Source: Fragum whitleyi (Eukaryota > Mollusca > Bivalvia > Cardiida > Cardiidae). Taken from it: a DNA stretch of 64,000 bases. Positions within the stretch are counted from its first letter, which is position 1, and every line of letters starts with the position of its first letter. Below the pieces are notes generated by a model. That model was given only the letters and a program-made list of their open reading frames with translations. It searched no databases and was not told the origin of the DNA. Both the position numbers and the translations under genes were made by a program. The stretch is taken from NCBI GenBank assembly GCA_948146395.1, contig OX411559.1:38310679-38374678 (forward strand). Reading direction: 5' to 3'. Positions 46,500 to 59,800 of the stretch are shown in pieces.

Positions 46500-47220
46500 G
46501 ATTAATGAGGGTGTATTGCAGTGTCTATTCTAGACAGGGGGACTTTGGGCAATTGCCCCACTTTTTTAAAGGATCCCTCATATTTTCTAGATTTGTTGGG
46601 GATCTTTTACTATGAACAAAGAGTATTGAATACCAGTTATTTCTCAATTGCTTTAATTTTGTGATAAAATCCCCCGCAGTTATGGAATCCTAGAATATAC
46701 ACCGGTATTACAATTTCAGGGGAAAGGGCCGATATTCTGCCCCACATTCTTTGTTTAAAAAAACTTGCTGGCATCCCTTTCTCTCCTTGTTTTATCAATT
46801 AAAAGATGAAGGGATTCTTTTTTTAATTCATGGGGGTATGAAACAAAAAAAAAAATAATCGCAAAGCAGATAAATGACTAGTTGTAATAAGGTTCAAAGA
46901 GGCACATCTCAATGAAATTAATTTAATATTAACTTCATTTTGTAAAATTTTGTTTTACTGTGTTTGTTTTGTTTTCTGTGTGGTATTTTTTTTTACTAAA
47001 TCTTAGATATTTTTAGGGCACCACTTCTTGTGCAAGTGTAAAAAATACTGTGCTCGATATTGTTTTCATTGGGATATGAAACCAGTTATTCAAAGATCCA
47101 CTTTTGCTCCTTAATTAAATTAGAAAAGACAGAAGTATCTTTTTCATATCTCTTTTGATAGTATGTTTGACTGTACTTGTGGAATTGTAGTTTTTCTTGG
47201 TGTGATACTGTTATTTATGA
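46500..47220. other. no feature recognised
   Basis: AT-rich 5' flank. A TSS for FBXO10 could lie here but no core promoter element can be assigned with confidence. Confidence 0.25.
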
Positions 47221-47223
47221 TAT

Positions 47224-47600
47224 GACCCATGTCTCGGGAGTGAAATAACACCGTTGAATATTTTTGATATTAAACGGGTGTTATTACACTAGTGAAATAA
47301 CTATGCAAATGAGCTCAGAGCCAATAGCAACGCTATTTTGTAACCGTGAGAATGACGTCATAATGTATATATTGTGACGTCAGTTTTAAACCGCGTTATA
47401 AGTTTCACGGAAAATTGAAATGTCGAATCTCGCAAGAGTTCAGGTCATATTATGTATAGAATATAAAATTTGTGCTCATAAAATACCGAATTTATTAAAC
47501 TCGTCATCTTTAAACAGATAAAAACTCGGCACAGCCTCGTTTTTATCTATTAATAGATGACTTGTTTAATAAATTTGGTATTCAATGACCACTCATTCAA
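47224..47600. repeat. dispersed repeat with two TGACGTCA sites, ending in a palindrome
   Basis: It shares TTTTTGATATTAAACGGGTG, ACTAGTGAAATAAC and AATGACGTCATAAT with copies at 8895-9070, 52290-52860 (inverted) and 62663-63000. The palindrome 47484-47585 is its right part, with apex AACTCGGCACAGCCTCGTTT. Its left edge is about 500 bp upstream of the FBXO10 start codon. Confidence 0.75.
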
Positions 47601-47637
47601 TATCCTCTATTTTGATTACCTTATTTTGTTGTTTCAG

Positions 47638-47726
47638 ATTACTACAGACAGAAAAAAGACAGATAAAGCTAGTTTGTTTTTTTCAAGCATGAAAAGAAAA
47701 AAGACCAGTCCTATAGTAAATCGTGA
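47638..47726 (+). other. putative 5'UTR part of the first FBXO10 coding exon
   Basis: A strong acceptor (TTATTTTGTTGTTTCAG ending at 47637) precedes the start codon by 89 bp. This suggests an upstream non-coding exon. Alternatively this is simply promoter-proximal sequence. Confidence 0.4.
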
Positions 47727-47875
47727 ATGATGGATAGATTTGAGCGTGAAACGTTGTCAAGTGCGACAATAAAGACAGACAATGGTAGTAAAATATTACC
47801 TGGAGATAAGACCGGATTACCATGTGAGGTCTGGGCCATGATCTTTTCTTACCTTCAGGCTGAAGATTTATGCAG
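47727..47875 (+). CDS. FBXO10: FBXO10 exon 1 (F-box start)
   Basis: 149 bp, from ATG (in-frame TGA at 47724-47726) to donor GTAAAT, ending two bases into an Arg codon. It encodes a 30-residue leader and LPCEVWAMIFSYLQAEDLC. A second ATG follows immediately and could also start translation. Confidence 0.92.
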
Positions 47876-50800
47876 GTAAATTACTATGCAGGGCCTTTTT
47901 TTACCATTAAACCAGGGTTTTGACCCTCAAAAAAATTAGAAACTATAATACTTTGACCCATAAAATGTTCTGTCTCAGGGGTCGAAATACACCTGTAAAT
48001 TTTCAGTTAATATGCATCTTCATACATCTTTAAATTAGTATATGTATTAGAATTAATTATCTCGTTCAATCCTTTTTAAGAGAATTATGTTAAATGAATC
48101 TCTTATAAAGATATTTTCAAGGAGACAATGAAAGAAGTGGGTCAGCATAACCAAGATATAGTCACTAATTATCTACTTGTTTATTTTTTCATACCCCCTC
48201 AACAACAGTTTTAACCATCCATTAGCAATTTTTAGCTCACCTGAGCACTAAGTGCTCAAGGGAGCTATTGTGATCGATCGTTGTCCGTCTGTCCATGTGT
48301 CCGTCACAGCGTCAACTTTTTCTTTAAGCAACATCTCCTCCTAAACTTATGGGTCAAAATCAACCAAACTTGGCAGAAATATTCCTTGGGTGGTCCCTTA
48401 TGAATTTGCTCAAATGAAAAGGATCCGTGCCATATCACAGGAAAAGGGGCCTTAATGACAAATTTCTTGTTTTCACTCTAGAAGCCACAAATATGGTCCA
48501 ATCTTCATGAAACTTGGTCAGAATGTTTGTTAGGATCCATGCCATTTTACAGAAAAAGCCGCCTTAATGACAATTTTGTCAACAATATCTTTAAACGACA
48601 TCTCCTCCTAAACTTATGGGTTAAAATCTACCAAACTTGGCAGAAATATTCCTTGGGTAGTCCCTTATGAAAGTTGCTCAAATGGAAAGGATCCGTGCCA
48701 TTTCACTGGAAAAGGGGCCTTAATGACAAATTTCTTGTTTTCACTCTAGAAGCCACAAATACGGTCCAATCTTCATGAAACTCTTTCAGAATGTTTGTTA
48801 GGTCATGAGAATGCAGTCTATTGAAAATGGGAAGGATCCATGCCATTTTACAGAAAAAGCCGCCTTAATGACAATTTTGTCAACAATATATTTGAACGAC
48901 ATCTCCTCCTAAACTTATGGGTTAAAATCAACCAAACTTGGCAGAAATATTCCTTGGGTGGTCCCTTATGAAAATTGCTCAAATGGAAAGGATCCGTGCC
49001 ATTTCACTGGAAAAGTGGCCATAATGACAAATTTCTTGTTTTCACTCTAGAAGCCACAAATACGGTCCAATCTTCATGAAACTCTTTCAGAATGTTTGTT
49101 AGGTCATGAGGATGAAGTCTATAGAAAATCGGAAGGATCGGTGCAATATCACAGAAAAAGCCGCCTTAATGACAATTTTATCAACAATATCTTTAAACGC
49201 CATCTCCTCCTAAACTTATGGGTTAAAATCAACCAAACTTGGCAGAAATATTCCTTCGGTGGTCCCTTATGAAAGTTGCTCAAATGGAAAGGATCTGTGC
49301 CATATCACGTGAAAAGGGGCCTTAATGACAAATTTGTCAACAATATCTTTAAACGACATCTCCTTCTAAACTTATGGGTCAAAATCAACCAAACTTGGCA
49401 GAAATATTCCTTGGGTTGTCCCTTATGAAAATTGCTCAAATGGAAAGGATCTGTACCATATCACGGGAATAGGGGCCTTAATGATAAATTTCTCGTTTAG
49501 ACTCTAGAAGCCACAAATATGGTCCAATTTTCATGAAACTTGGTCAGAATGTTTGTTAGGTCATGAGGATGAAGTCTATTGAAAATGGGAAGGATCCGTG
49601 CCATTTCACAGAAAAAGCCGCCTTGATGACAATTTTGTCAACAATATCTTTAAACGACATCTCCTTCTAAACTTATGGGTTAAAATCAACCAAACTTGGC
49701 AGAAATATTCATTGGGTGGTCCCTTATGAAAATTGCTCAAATGGAAAGGATCCATGGCATATCACAGGAAAAGGGGCCTTAATGACAAATTTCTTGTTTT
49801 CACTCTAGAAGCCACAAATACGGTCCAATCTTCATGAAACTCTTTCAGAATGTTTGTTAGGTCATGAGAATGCAGTCTATTGAAAATGGGAAGGATCCAT
49901 GCCATTTTACAGAAAAAGCCGCCTTAATGACAATTTTGTCAACAATATCTTTGAACGACATCTCCTCCTAAACTAATGGGTTAAAATCAACCAAACTTGG
50001 CAGAAATATTCCTTGGGTGGTCCCTTATGAAAATTGCTCAAATGGAAAGGATCCGTGCCATTTCACTGGAAAAGGGGCCTTAATGACAAATTTCTTGTTT
50101 TCACTCTAGAAGCCACAAATACGGTCCAATCTTCATGAAACTCTTTCAGAATGTTTGTTAGGTCATGAGGATGAAGTCTATAGAAAATCGGAAGGATCGG
50201 TGCAATATCACAGAAAAAGCCGCCTTAATGACAATTTTATCAACAATATCTTTAAACGCCATCTCCTCCTAAACTTATGGGTTAAAATCAACCAAACTTG
50301 GCAGAAATATTCCTTGGGTGGTCCCTTATGAAAGTTGCTCAAATGGAAAGGATACGTGCCATATCACGTGAAAAGGGGCCTTAATGACAAATTTCTTGTT
50401 TAGACTCTAGAAGCCACAAATACGGTCCAATCTTCATGAAACTTGGTCAGAATGTTTGTAAGGTCATGAGGATGAAGTCTATTGAAAATGGGAAGGATCC
50501 ATGCCATATCACAGAAAAGGGCGCCTAAATGACAATTTTGTCAACAATATCTTTAAACGACATCTCTTTCTAAACTTATGGGTCAAAATCAACCAAACTT
50601 GGCAGAAATATTCCTTGGGTTGTCCCTTATGAAAATTGCTCAAATGGAAAGGATCTGTACCATATCACGGGAATAGGGGCCTTAATGACAAATTTCTCGT
50701 TTAGACTCTAGAAGCCACAAATATGGTCCAATTTTCATGAAACTTGGTCAGAATGTTTGTTAGGTCATGAGGATGAAGTCTATTGAAAATGGGAAGGATC

Positions 50801-53800
50801 CGTGCCATTTCACAGAAAAAGCCGCCTTAATGACAATTTTGTCAACAATATCTTTAAACGACATCTCCTTCTAAACTTATGGGTTAAAATCAACCAAACT
50901 TGGCAGAAATATTCATTGGGTGGCCCCTTATGAAAATTGCTCAAATGGAAAGGATCCATGGCATATCACAGGAAAAGGGGCCTTAATGACAAATTTCTTG
51001 TTTTCACTCTAGAAGCCACAAATACGGTCCAATCTTCATGAAACTCTTTCAGAATGTTTGTTAGGTCATGAGAATGCAGTCTATTGAAAATGGGAAGGAT
51101 CCATGCCATTTTACAGAAAAAGCCGCCTTAATGACAATTTTGTCAACAATATCTTTGAACGACATCTCCTCCTAAACTTATGGGTTAAAATCAACCAAAC
51201 TTGGCAGAAATATTCCTTGGGTGGTCCCAATGAAAATTGCTCAAATGGAAAGGATCCGTGCCATTTCACTGGAAAAGGGGCCTTAATGACAAATTTCTTG
51301 TTTTCACTCTAGAAGCCACAAATACGGTCCAATCTTCATGAAACTTGGTCAGAATGTTTGTTAGGTCATGAGGATGAAGTCTATAGAAAATCGGAAGGAT
51401 CGGTGCAATATCACTGAAAAAGCCGCCTTAATGACAATTTTATCAACAATATCTTTAAACGCCATCTCCTCCTAAACTTATGGGTTAAAATCAACCAAAT
51501 TTGGCAGAAATATTCCTTCAGTGGTCCCTTATGAAAGTTGCTCAAATGGAAAGGATCCGTGCCATATCACGTGAAAAGGGGCCTTAATGACAAATTTCTT
51601 GTTTTCACTCTAGAAGCCACAAATACGGTCCAATCTTCATGAAACTCTTTCAGAATGTTTGTTAGGTCATGAGGATGAAGTCTATAGAAAATCGGAAGGA
51701 TCGGTGCAATATCACAGAAAAGGGCGCCTAAATGACAATTTTGTCAACAATATCTTTAAACGACATCTCTTTCTAAACTTATGGGTCAAAATCAACCAAA
51801 CTTGGCAGAAATATTCCTTGGGTTGTCCCTTATTAAAATTGCTCAAATGGAAAGGATCTGTACCATATCACGGGAATAGGGGCCTTAATGACAAATTTCT
51901 CGTTTAGACTCTAGAAGCCACAAATATGGTCCAATTTTCATGAAACTTGGTCAGAATGTTTGTTAGGTCATGAGGATGAAGTCTATTGAAAATGGGAAGG
52001 ATCCGTGCCATTTCACAGAAAAAGCCGCCTTAATGACAATTTTGTCAACAATATCTTTAAACGACATCTCCTTCTAAACTTATGGGTTAAAATCAACCAA
52101 ACTTGGCAGAAATATTCATTGGGTGGTCCCTTATGAAAATTGCTCAAATGGAAAGGATCCATGGCATATCACAGGAAAAGGGGCCTTAATGACAAATTTC
52201 TTGTTTTCACTCTAGAAGCCACAAATACGGTCCAATCTTCATGAAACCACAGACACTGCAAAAACATAATCCAGACTTGTTGAATTTTTCAAAAAATCAA
52301 ATTCAGTCTGAAAGGGTTTTTAAGATAATGAGATTTGTGAATTCTGTATTTTATGAGCACAAGTTTTGTATTCTATTTATAATATGACCTGAATTTTTGT
52401 CATAAATCAAGAAATTCCAGAAATTCTAGTTATTCTGCAAAACATATATTAACGTTTGCAAATTGATGTCATCAATAGGGATAATTCTGTCTCAGAATAT
52501 CATGTCCAAAAATATCTCATTTAGCCAAATCTAATGAGAAATTAAGATTTTTTTGCGAGAAATTTCATTTAATTTCTTCAGTTAATTGCATTTTTCTTTG
52601 AGATTTTTCTCTCATTAGGCCAGTTTCAATGAGATTTCTAGCAGCAAAATTAGAGAATTTCTCTATATCTCAACCCAAAATGATCCCTGCGTCTAATGCA
52701 AAATGATGTCATTTTCCAAGAGCAAATATAACTTTGCTATATGTTCCGTTAGCAATTTACATAGTTATCCCACTAGTGTAATAACACCTGTGTGATATCA
52801 AAAATATTCAGCAGGGATATTTCACTCCCCTGAAGTAGGTCATATTATAAGTAATAGTTATAGTTCATTTCTGACAATTTACGCGATATAACCTAAGCGG
52901 AGCGTTAGCGGAGCGCAAGGTTATACGCGTAAATTGTCAGAATATGAACTATAACTGTTTTACCGATCGACTTATTTTTTCATCAAATAATGCTTGTTCA
53001 ATTGAGTTGCACGTCAATCAATGATGTCATTCATTTTTGTTGCGTCATACATTCTTCAATCAAATTGAGGTAAACAAAAAGTGGGAGGAGCGAATTTAAT
53101 CACTATCGCGTTTCTGTAATTATTTTGTCATACGGCGAGACAAAATCAGCTGAAAACTTTCGGTGAACAGAACCTCGTGATTACTGCTAGTGGATTTTGT
53201 ATTCCTTTTACCGGTAGTTGTTTTTTTGCGGACAATGTTCCTCGTTTTAGGGATTTCGTATTTTTAGGAAAACTGTTATCTATCCCGACATTTTCAGCCG
53301 CGCAGTGTTAGCTCGTCTGTCTGTCATTCAAACAGTCCCGGGTTCGATCATCGACGGTGGCACTTTTCCTTTACGACTATTTGTCTCCCACCTATGGGTC
53401 GATAATTGTAGACCTATGTGGTATAGCAGCCTGAGACTAGTAAATGAATGGTTTTACTGGGGTAAGAAATACCAGGAATTCATTGTGCTCCAGCCTCCGC
53501 AATATAACTGAAGGCTTGTTGAAAGCGGTGTTAAACCCCATACAAACAAACAAACCCACGGTATATTCATTATCAATAATATAAAGTTTGCAACAAGACA
53601 TTAGTAGAAAACATTCACAGTGCATTGAAAAGCTCTAGTTACCAAGTTTTGGTTCTCAACCGATACGTCAAAGTTAAACGGGTGTGACACAGGCTTTCGA
53701 TATTAATCAGCTATCAAATGCATAATATGCTTCGAAACACTTTCTTTTTGCCAATATCTGTATCCCTAGAATCCTTTAAGTAAGCATTGTGTATCTTTTC

Positions 53801-56800
53801 TACAATTATTTTGCATACATGTACCTTTCATATGAACGTTTGATTGCATTTTTATAAGATTGGGACCTTTGTAGAACGATTTAATTAAAATGTCGTTCAA
53901 GACATCCAAAGTATTCATTTTAAAAAGGAAATGAGATTTTATATCGTTTCAACCCTGTCGTCTTTTCTTATTTTTATGTCAATGTGAAAATGTGGAGTAC
54001 AGAAAGGCTTGGTTCGAGAAAATTCGTCTGTGTCATTCTTACTGCGATTGATATTTTATTATCAGAATCATTGCTTTATCCGCTAAATCTTGTCTCGATT
54101 AATATGCAGACAAATTATAAAAGAATTTTTCTTCTCCTTTTAATGAGTAATTGTGTATAAGCATTACTTCAAAAGAACATTCATAAAACGTTTTTTTAAT
54201 TAAAAATATTCGATTACAAGTTAAGGGTCTTTCGGGATTTTTTATCAGACAAGATTATGACGTCACTGTCTGGTTTTGAATGTAGTCCCCGCCCATTATG
54301 ACCTCATATCACGTAGGTCACTTATTCGAATAGATCGTCAAGTTATGGGATATATTTTTTGAATTTCAAACGAAATAGCGACCTTTCATTGGCCGAAAAA
54401 ATAGGGCGATCGGTAAACTGTTTTTAGTGTCAGCTTGCTAAAAGTCAAATTTTATCTTCAGGTGTGCTATAGTATGCAAGACATGGAATGACCTAATTCT
54501 GTGTTTGGACCATACCAAGTGGAAGGACCTGTATCTACACTGTACGAGCTGGAGACAGCCAAATTGGCCGTTAAATTTACACTCCGAACCGTTGTCATGG
54601 CGACAAGCTTACAAAGAGAAGTATATCCAATCACATTTCTGGACTCATGTGGACAGGTCGGAGAGTTCGGTGTCGTGCATGTCTGTATTTCGTCGACAGA
54701 AAGCTAGAAAAACGATAACAGTCGGAATTGGAAAGGAGCATCCTAGTTTGAAAAGTGCTTTAACTGTTGCAAATGATTATGATAGGATTTTGGTGTATCC
54801 TGGGATATATGATGAACAGTTTGAAATGTCGTCAAAGATTCCGTTTGAGTTGATTGGTGTAGGAGAACTGGGAAGTGTGATCTTGGTTGTTTGTATTGAA
54901 CAGACGGCAATTACGGGACATATCAGCAACCTGGTGTTTAGAGCACCATGGTTCACTAATTTCATCTTAAAGGTATATACGGTATATTATTTTTGCCTTG
55001 GCAGGCTGTAGCCTCATTTACGAGGTGTTGCATATAAGGTTAAGGAAGAACAGCTTGTTTTAATAACTACTCACTTTTATAAATAGTCTTCATATATAAC
55101 TGGAAACTTTAATTCGTAGGTGATTTAACAGATCTTTTTAACTTCAGCTCAGCACATTAATTCTCTTGGTTTAAGGATACAGATATTTTACGCTTGTTAA
55201 TGATTAATTGCCACATCAACATCTTTATTTATGCGTTTTATTAATATTAGACATAGAAAATGATAGAGTGTATAGGCCAAGACAAAGGATATATAGGGAA
55301 AAAAAGCTGGGCATTAACTTCACCTAAATTTACTTATTAATCCATGTTTTCTTCCGTTTACACCTGGGTTTTGTCCATTAATGTATGCCTATAATGACCC
55401 GTAACTCTGTATTGTATGCAATAATTCATCATAATAATAAAGAGCATCAAAACATATGGTGAAAACAGTTTTAACAAGCTGGTATGTATGAACTCAGAAC
55501 AAATTCTTTGTTGCACAATGGTGATTTCTTGTTATGCTCCCCGAAGGGAGAGCATATAGCCGCCGCTTTGTCTGTCCGTCCGTCCGTCCGTATGTCCGTA
55601 ATTCCGTCCGTCCGTCCGTCCGTCCCCACCTATTTCTCCATAACCCCTGGGCCAAATTAAATGAAACTTACCATGTGAACTCCCTATGATATAGTGATGA
55701 TGCATCTGTGACGGTTTTTGGATTTGAGGCCTTGTCACGGGAAAAGGGGACTTAGGGTTAAAAAACAGTTTTTCCCAAATTTCTCCTAGTCTAACAGTCA
55801 GAATTTAGTGAAATTTCATATTTGAGTAGCAAATCAGATGCCCTTTACTATAAACAATTTGAAATTAACGTAAAAAAATATATATCATGGAAAAAGGGGG
55901 CTTAATGTTTGTTACCTTTACGTTAGCGTGTAAAATACAGTTATTCTTTCATTTCTCCTAGTCTTATGCTCAGAATTTGATGAAATTTCACATTTGAGTA
56001 GCAAATCAGATGCTCTTTACCCTAAACTATTTGAAATTTGTGTCTAAAAATATGTCATGCAAAAAGGGGGTTTAATGTTTGTTACCTTTATGTTAGCTGA
56101 ATAAGATAACAGCTTATTTGAGTCTTTGAAGTCTGACCACAGAGCATACCTCCTAAAGTATAATAGCTATCAACTTGAAACTTTATGGGTGGATAGATCT
56201 TATGGAGGAGAATTCAGTGCACAAGAACTACAACTCTTGCTTGCATAATTTTGGAGTTATTGCCCTTTGCTATTTTTATGCCCCCGATAGGGAGGCATCA
56301 TAAATTTGACTTGTCCGTCCGTCCGTCTGTCCGTCCGTCTGTCCGTCCGTCCGTCATTCCGTCCAAAAACTTTAACATTGGCCATAACTTCCTTATTACT
56401 TAACATATTCGCATCATACTTTACCACAACATTCCTTGGTACATTACCTTTCTGTAGGCACATACTTTGGTGACCTTGACCCCTGGATGACCTTGACCTT
56501 CAACATAGATTGGCCATAATTTAAAATCAAAGCGGTGTCGGGGGCATTGTCATCTTACAGTGACAGCTCTTGTTGATACTAAGAATATGTCTGGAGCATA
56601 TCTCCTAAAGTATAATAGCTATCAACTTGAAACTTTATGGGTGGATAGAGCTCATGGAGGAGAAGTGCTATGCTTAAGGACTACAACTCTTGCTTGCATA
56701 AGTTTGGAGTTATTGCCCTTTGTTATTTTTGATACTTAGATTATATCTGGAGCATAACTCCTAAAGTATAATAGCTATCAACTTGAAACTCTATGGGTGG

Positions 56801-59800
56801 ATAGATCTCATGGAGGAGAAGTGCAATACACCAGAACTATAACTTTTGCTTGCATAATTTTGGAGTTATTGCCCTTTGTTATTTTTAATACTTAGATTTA
56901 ATAGGAGGTAAATCTCTGACAGTACAAAAGAATCTATTAGGCTTCAGTTTACTATCAAGCTTTTGTGGCGGGGGATGTCCATGTCCAACATGGCTCTTGT
57001 TTTTAGCTCCACTGGCTGAAAGCCACTGGGGCTATTGTCATGGCGTTGTGTCCGTCGTGCGTCCGTCCGTGCGTCAGTGCGTCTGTGCGTCCGGTCGTAA
57101 ACTTTTTCTTTAAAAATCTTCTCCTCAGAAACTACTGGATGAATTTCAACCAAACTTCACAGGAATGATCCTTGGGTGACCCTCTTTCAAAGTTGTTCAA
57201 GAAATTTTCATCCAATGAAAAACATGGATTTTATGGGCGTGGCTAATTTCCAAATATGGTAAAAAGTGAGTTTTCTCAGATTCTAATTGATGGATACCAA
57301 TCAAATTTTACATGAATGGTCCTTGAGTGACCCTTTATCAGTCTACAAAAAATTATTGTGATCAGATGGAAATTATGCATTTTATGGGCAGAGGTCATTT
57401 CTCTTTATGTAATATAGTGGAAACTTTCAAAATCATTTTCTCAGAATCTAAGTGATGGATATCAACTAAATTTTACTTGAATGATCCTTGGGTGACCCTT
57501 TATCAGTCTCCCAAAAATAATTGTGATCGGATGAAAAATATGTGTTTTATGGGCGGAGGTCATTTCTCTATATGTTATATAGTGGAAACTTTGAAAATCA
57601 TTTTCTCAGAATTTAATTGATTGATATCAACCAAATTTCACTGAAATATTCCCTGAGTGACCCTTTATCAGTATACCAAAAATTTTTCTGATCGGATGGA
57701 AAATATAAATTTTATGGGCAGAGGTCATTTCTCAATATGTTATATAGTGGGAACTTTGAAAATCATTTTCTCAGAATGTATTTGATGGATTTCAAACAAA
57801 CATTTTTGATATGATCTTTGGGAGACCCATTATCATGCAGCAAAAAAATTTTTTGGTTGGATGAAAAATATGTCCTTTATGGGCAGAGGTCATTTCTCTA
57901 TATGTTATGTATAGTTGAAACTTTGAAAATCATTTTCAACATCAGTAGAACCCAAAATATCTAAAAATCTTGTCAAGACTTTTTTTTGCTTTTACAAGAA
58001 TTTCAAGCCTGTGGAGCGACACAAGCCATTCATGGCTTTCTAGTTGTGACAATGCCTTATTTGGGGAGCATAATCCGTCTCTGACGGCTCTTGTTTTTAT
58101 TTTTAGGTAAGATCAGGGTATTTACAAGTAGATAATTGTATCATGGAGGACGGAATGGTGTACGTTCAGAATCCCGGAACAATCAGTGCACATTTCTGTA
58201 CATTCCGTCATGCAACACTCATTCTACAACATGTTACAGCAAGTATTATCCAGAACTGTGAATTCTCAAATACTGACTCTGCTGCGATAACTGTGGAAGG
58301 TTATCCAAAAGAGGAAAGAAACTGGACATATCAAAGTATGGTCTCAAAAATGATGTCACTGTGTCGATTACAACAACCTGAACGTTTGAAAAGTGGAGAA
58401 ACGATGCATAAATCAGCATTTTCTACAGTATTTACATTGTCTACGGCTACGACTCATAAAAAGTCACAATTGAGAAAGAAATGGGATGATTTAGAAAGTA
58501 AAGGGAGCGAAATACGACATGTCTCTGAACGTAAACGATCATGTGACCATGACTTCGATTTGGAGTCACATGATATTGAAACTCACTCGTGTAATGCTTC
58601 ACTCATTACAAAATCTGATTTACATCATGGGGCAGTGGGTGGGGTAGAGGAACATGATAATGGAAAAGACAATAATTTATTAAATGTGATAGAGGACTCG
58701 GATGCAGGCAACCGGTCATTTCTCTCTTTATCTCTACCTCACAGCAGCTCTGAGATTGTTATTGAAGACAACACTGAATACAGGGAACCAGGCAGTAAAT
58801 CTTTCATCAAACTTCCAGACATTTTCGAATCACAGATGGAAACCAGCTCAAACAGTGAAACCATTCCTGAAATCAAATCCAATCGTGACAAATTGAATCA
58901 AATTCACAGTTTTGTGTCAGATTGTGCTAAATATAGTAACAGCTCAGTGGACCACCATCATGATGATGTCATCAAACAGACTGGTGATCAGGATCACTCT
59001 AATAATGCATTAAATCCTGAAACCAGTCAATCTAAAAATGAGACTGGTTCATGTGAAAATGAACAAAAAATTAGTGGAAATAATGTGAACCATTCTGAAG
59101 AAAGTGATAATGAGGCTAATGACCTAGAAATTCCAAGTTTGGATCTACATTCCTTGGAATCCAATGTAAATGTGAATAATGCACAAAATCAAATTGACAG
59201 TGTTGAAGATAATCCCTCGCCTGATGATAATAGTTCGTCAACAACAACAATGTCGATGCAAAGTGCTAGTAGTGACGATACGGAAGAAGAAGAAGACGGT
59301 CGTCCAGGGCGAGCTTTTGGATCAGGTATTTTGAGGGGTCAGTGCAACACTGTTGTAAGTCAGGGGTGTAATAATACAAAATTTCTCCATTTGTCCATGG
59401 ACAGGTAATAGTCAATTTCCTACTTGTTCAGGGTCAAAATGAACTTGCCCGCAAAAAAATGAATTGATGAAAATGCTGTTACCCAATGTTTTCTTCCCTT
59501 TGATACAAACAATAGGATAACTTCTCCTAGATCAATTTAGTACTGTATCAAGATTCACTCTGGTATTTACTTTACCACAGACAAGTGGCATAGAAAAATG
59601 TACTTGTGGGCATGTGGAAAAGCCCGTGTTTGACAAGTCTGGCATGGGAATTCCACACCCCTGTAAGTGCTTATTAATTCATAAACACTAACAATAGTTT
59701 TGTGCTGACCAATTGCTTGAAATGTTTTTGTCAGGATAAGCAGTACACCAAAGTCAAGGTCATGTGACAAGGTCAAGGTCATGTAAGGTCAAGGTCATCT

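Larger units (their letters stand above)
47876..54461 (+). other. FBXO10 intron 1
   Basis: About 6.6 kb, made almost entirely of repeats: the satellite array (48233-52245), an inverted copy of the CRE-motif repeat (52290-52860), a palindrome (52852-52957) and a SINE (53298-53564). 53565-54461 is otherwise plain AT-rich sequence; near its end 54393-54425 is an inverted match to 52956-52985 (AACTGTTTTACCGATCG). Confidence 0.85.
55535..58097. mobile_element. nested (CCGT)n elements filling most of intron 2
   Basis: The outer element starts ATGCTCCCCGAAGGGAGAGC (55535) with a TCCGTCCG tract at 55572-55624 and closes with GGGGAGCATAATCCGTC and CTCTTGTTTTTA (58059-58097). Inside it, tandem units of about 158 bp (GGAGCATATCTCCTAAAGTA at 56592 and variants at 56143 and 56750) are split by an inner element. 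A second insert follows at 56998. Confidence 0.8.

Noticed and set aside
48233..52245. CRISPR-like regular array
   Set aside because: Regular repeats are 301-bp monomers without unique spacers in a eukaryotic intron; it is a satellite.
59326..59408. Extension of FBXO10 exon 3 to the donor-like GTAATA at 59405
   Set aside because: That donor leaves the wrong phase for exon 4; GTATTT at 59326 joins in frame.
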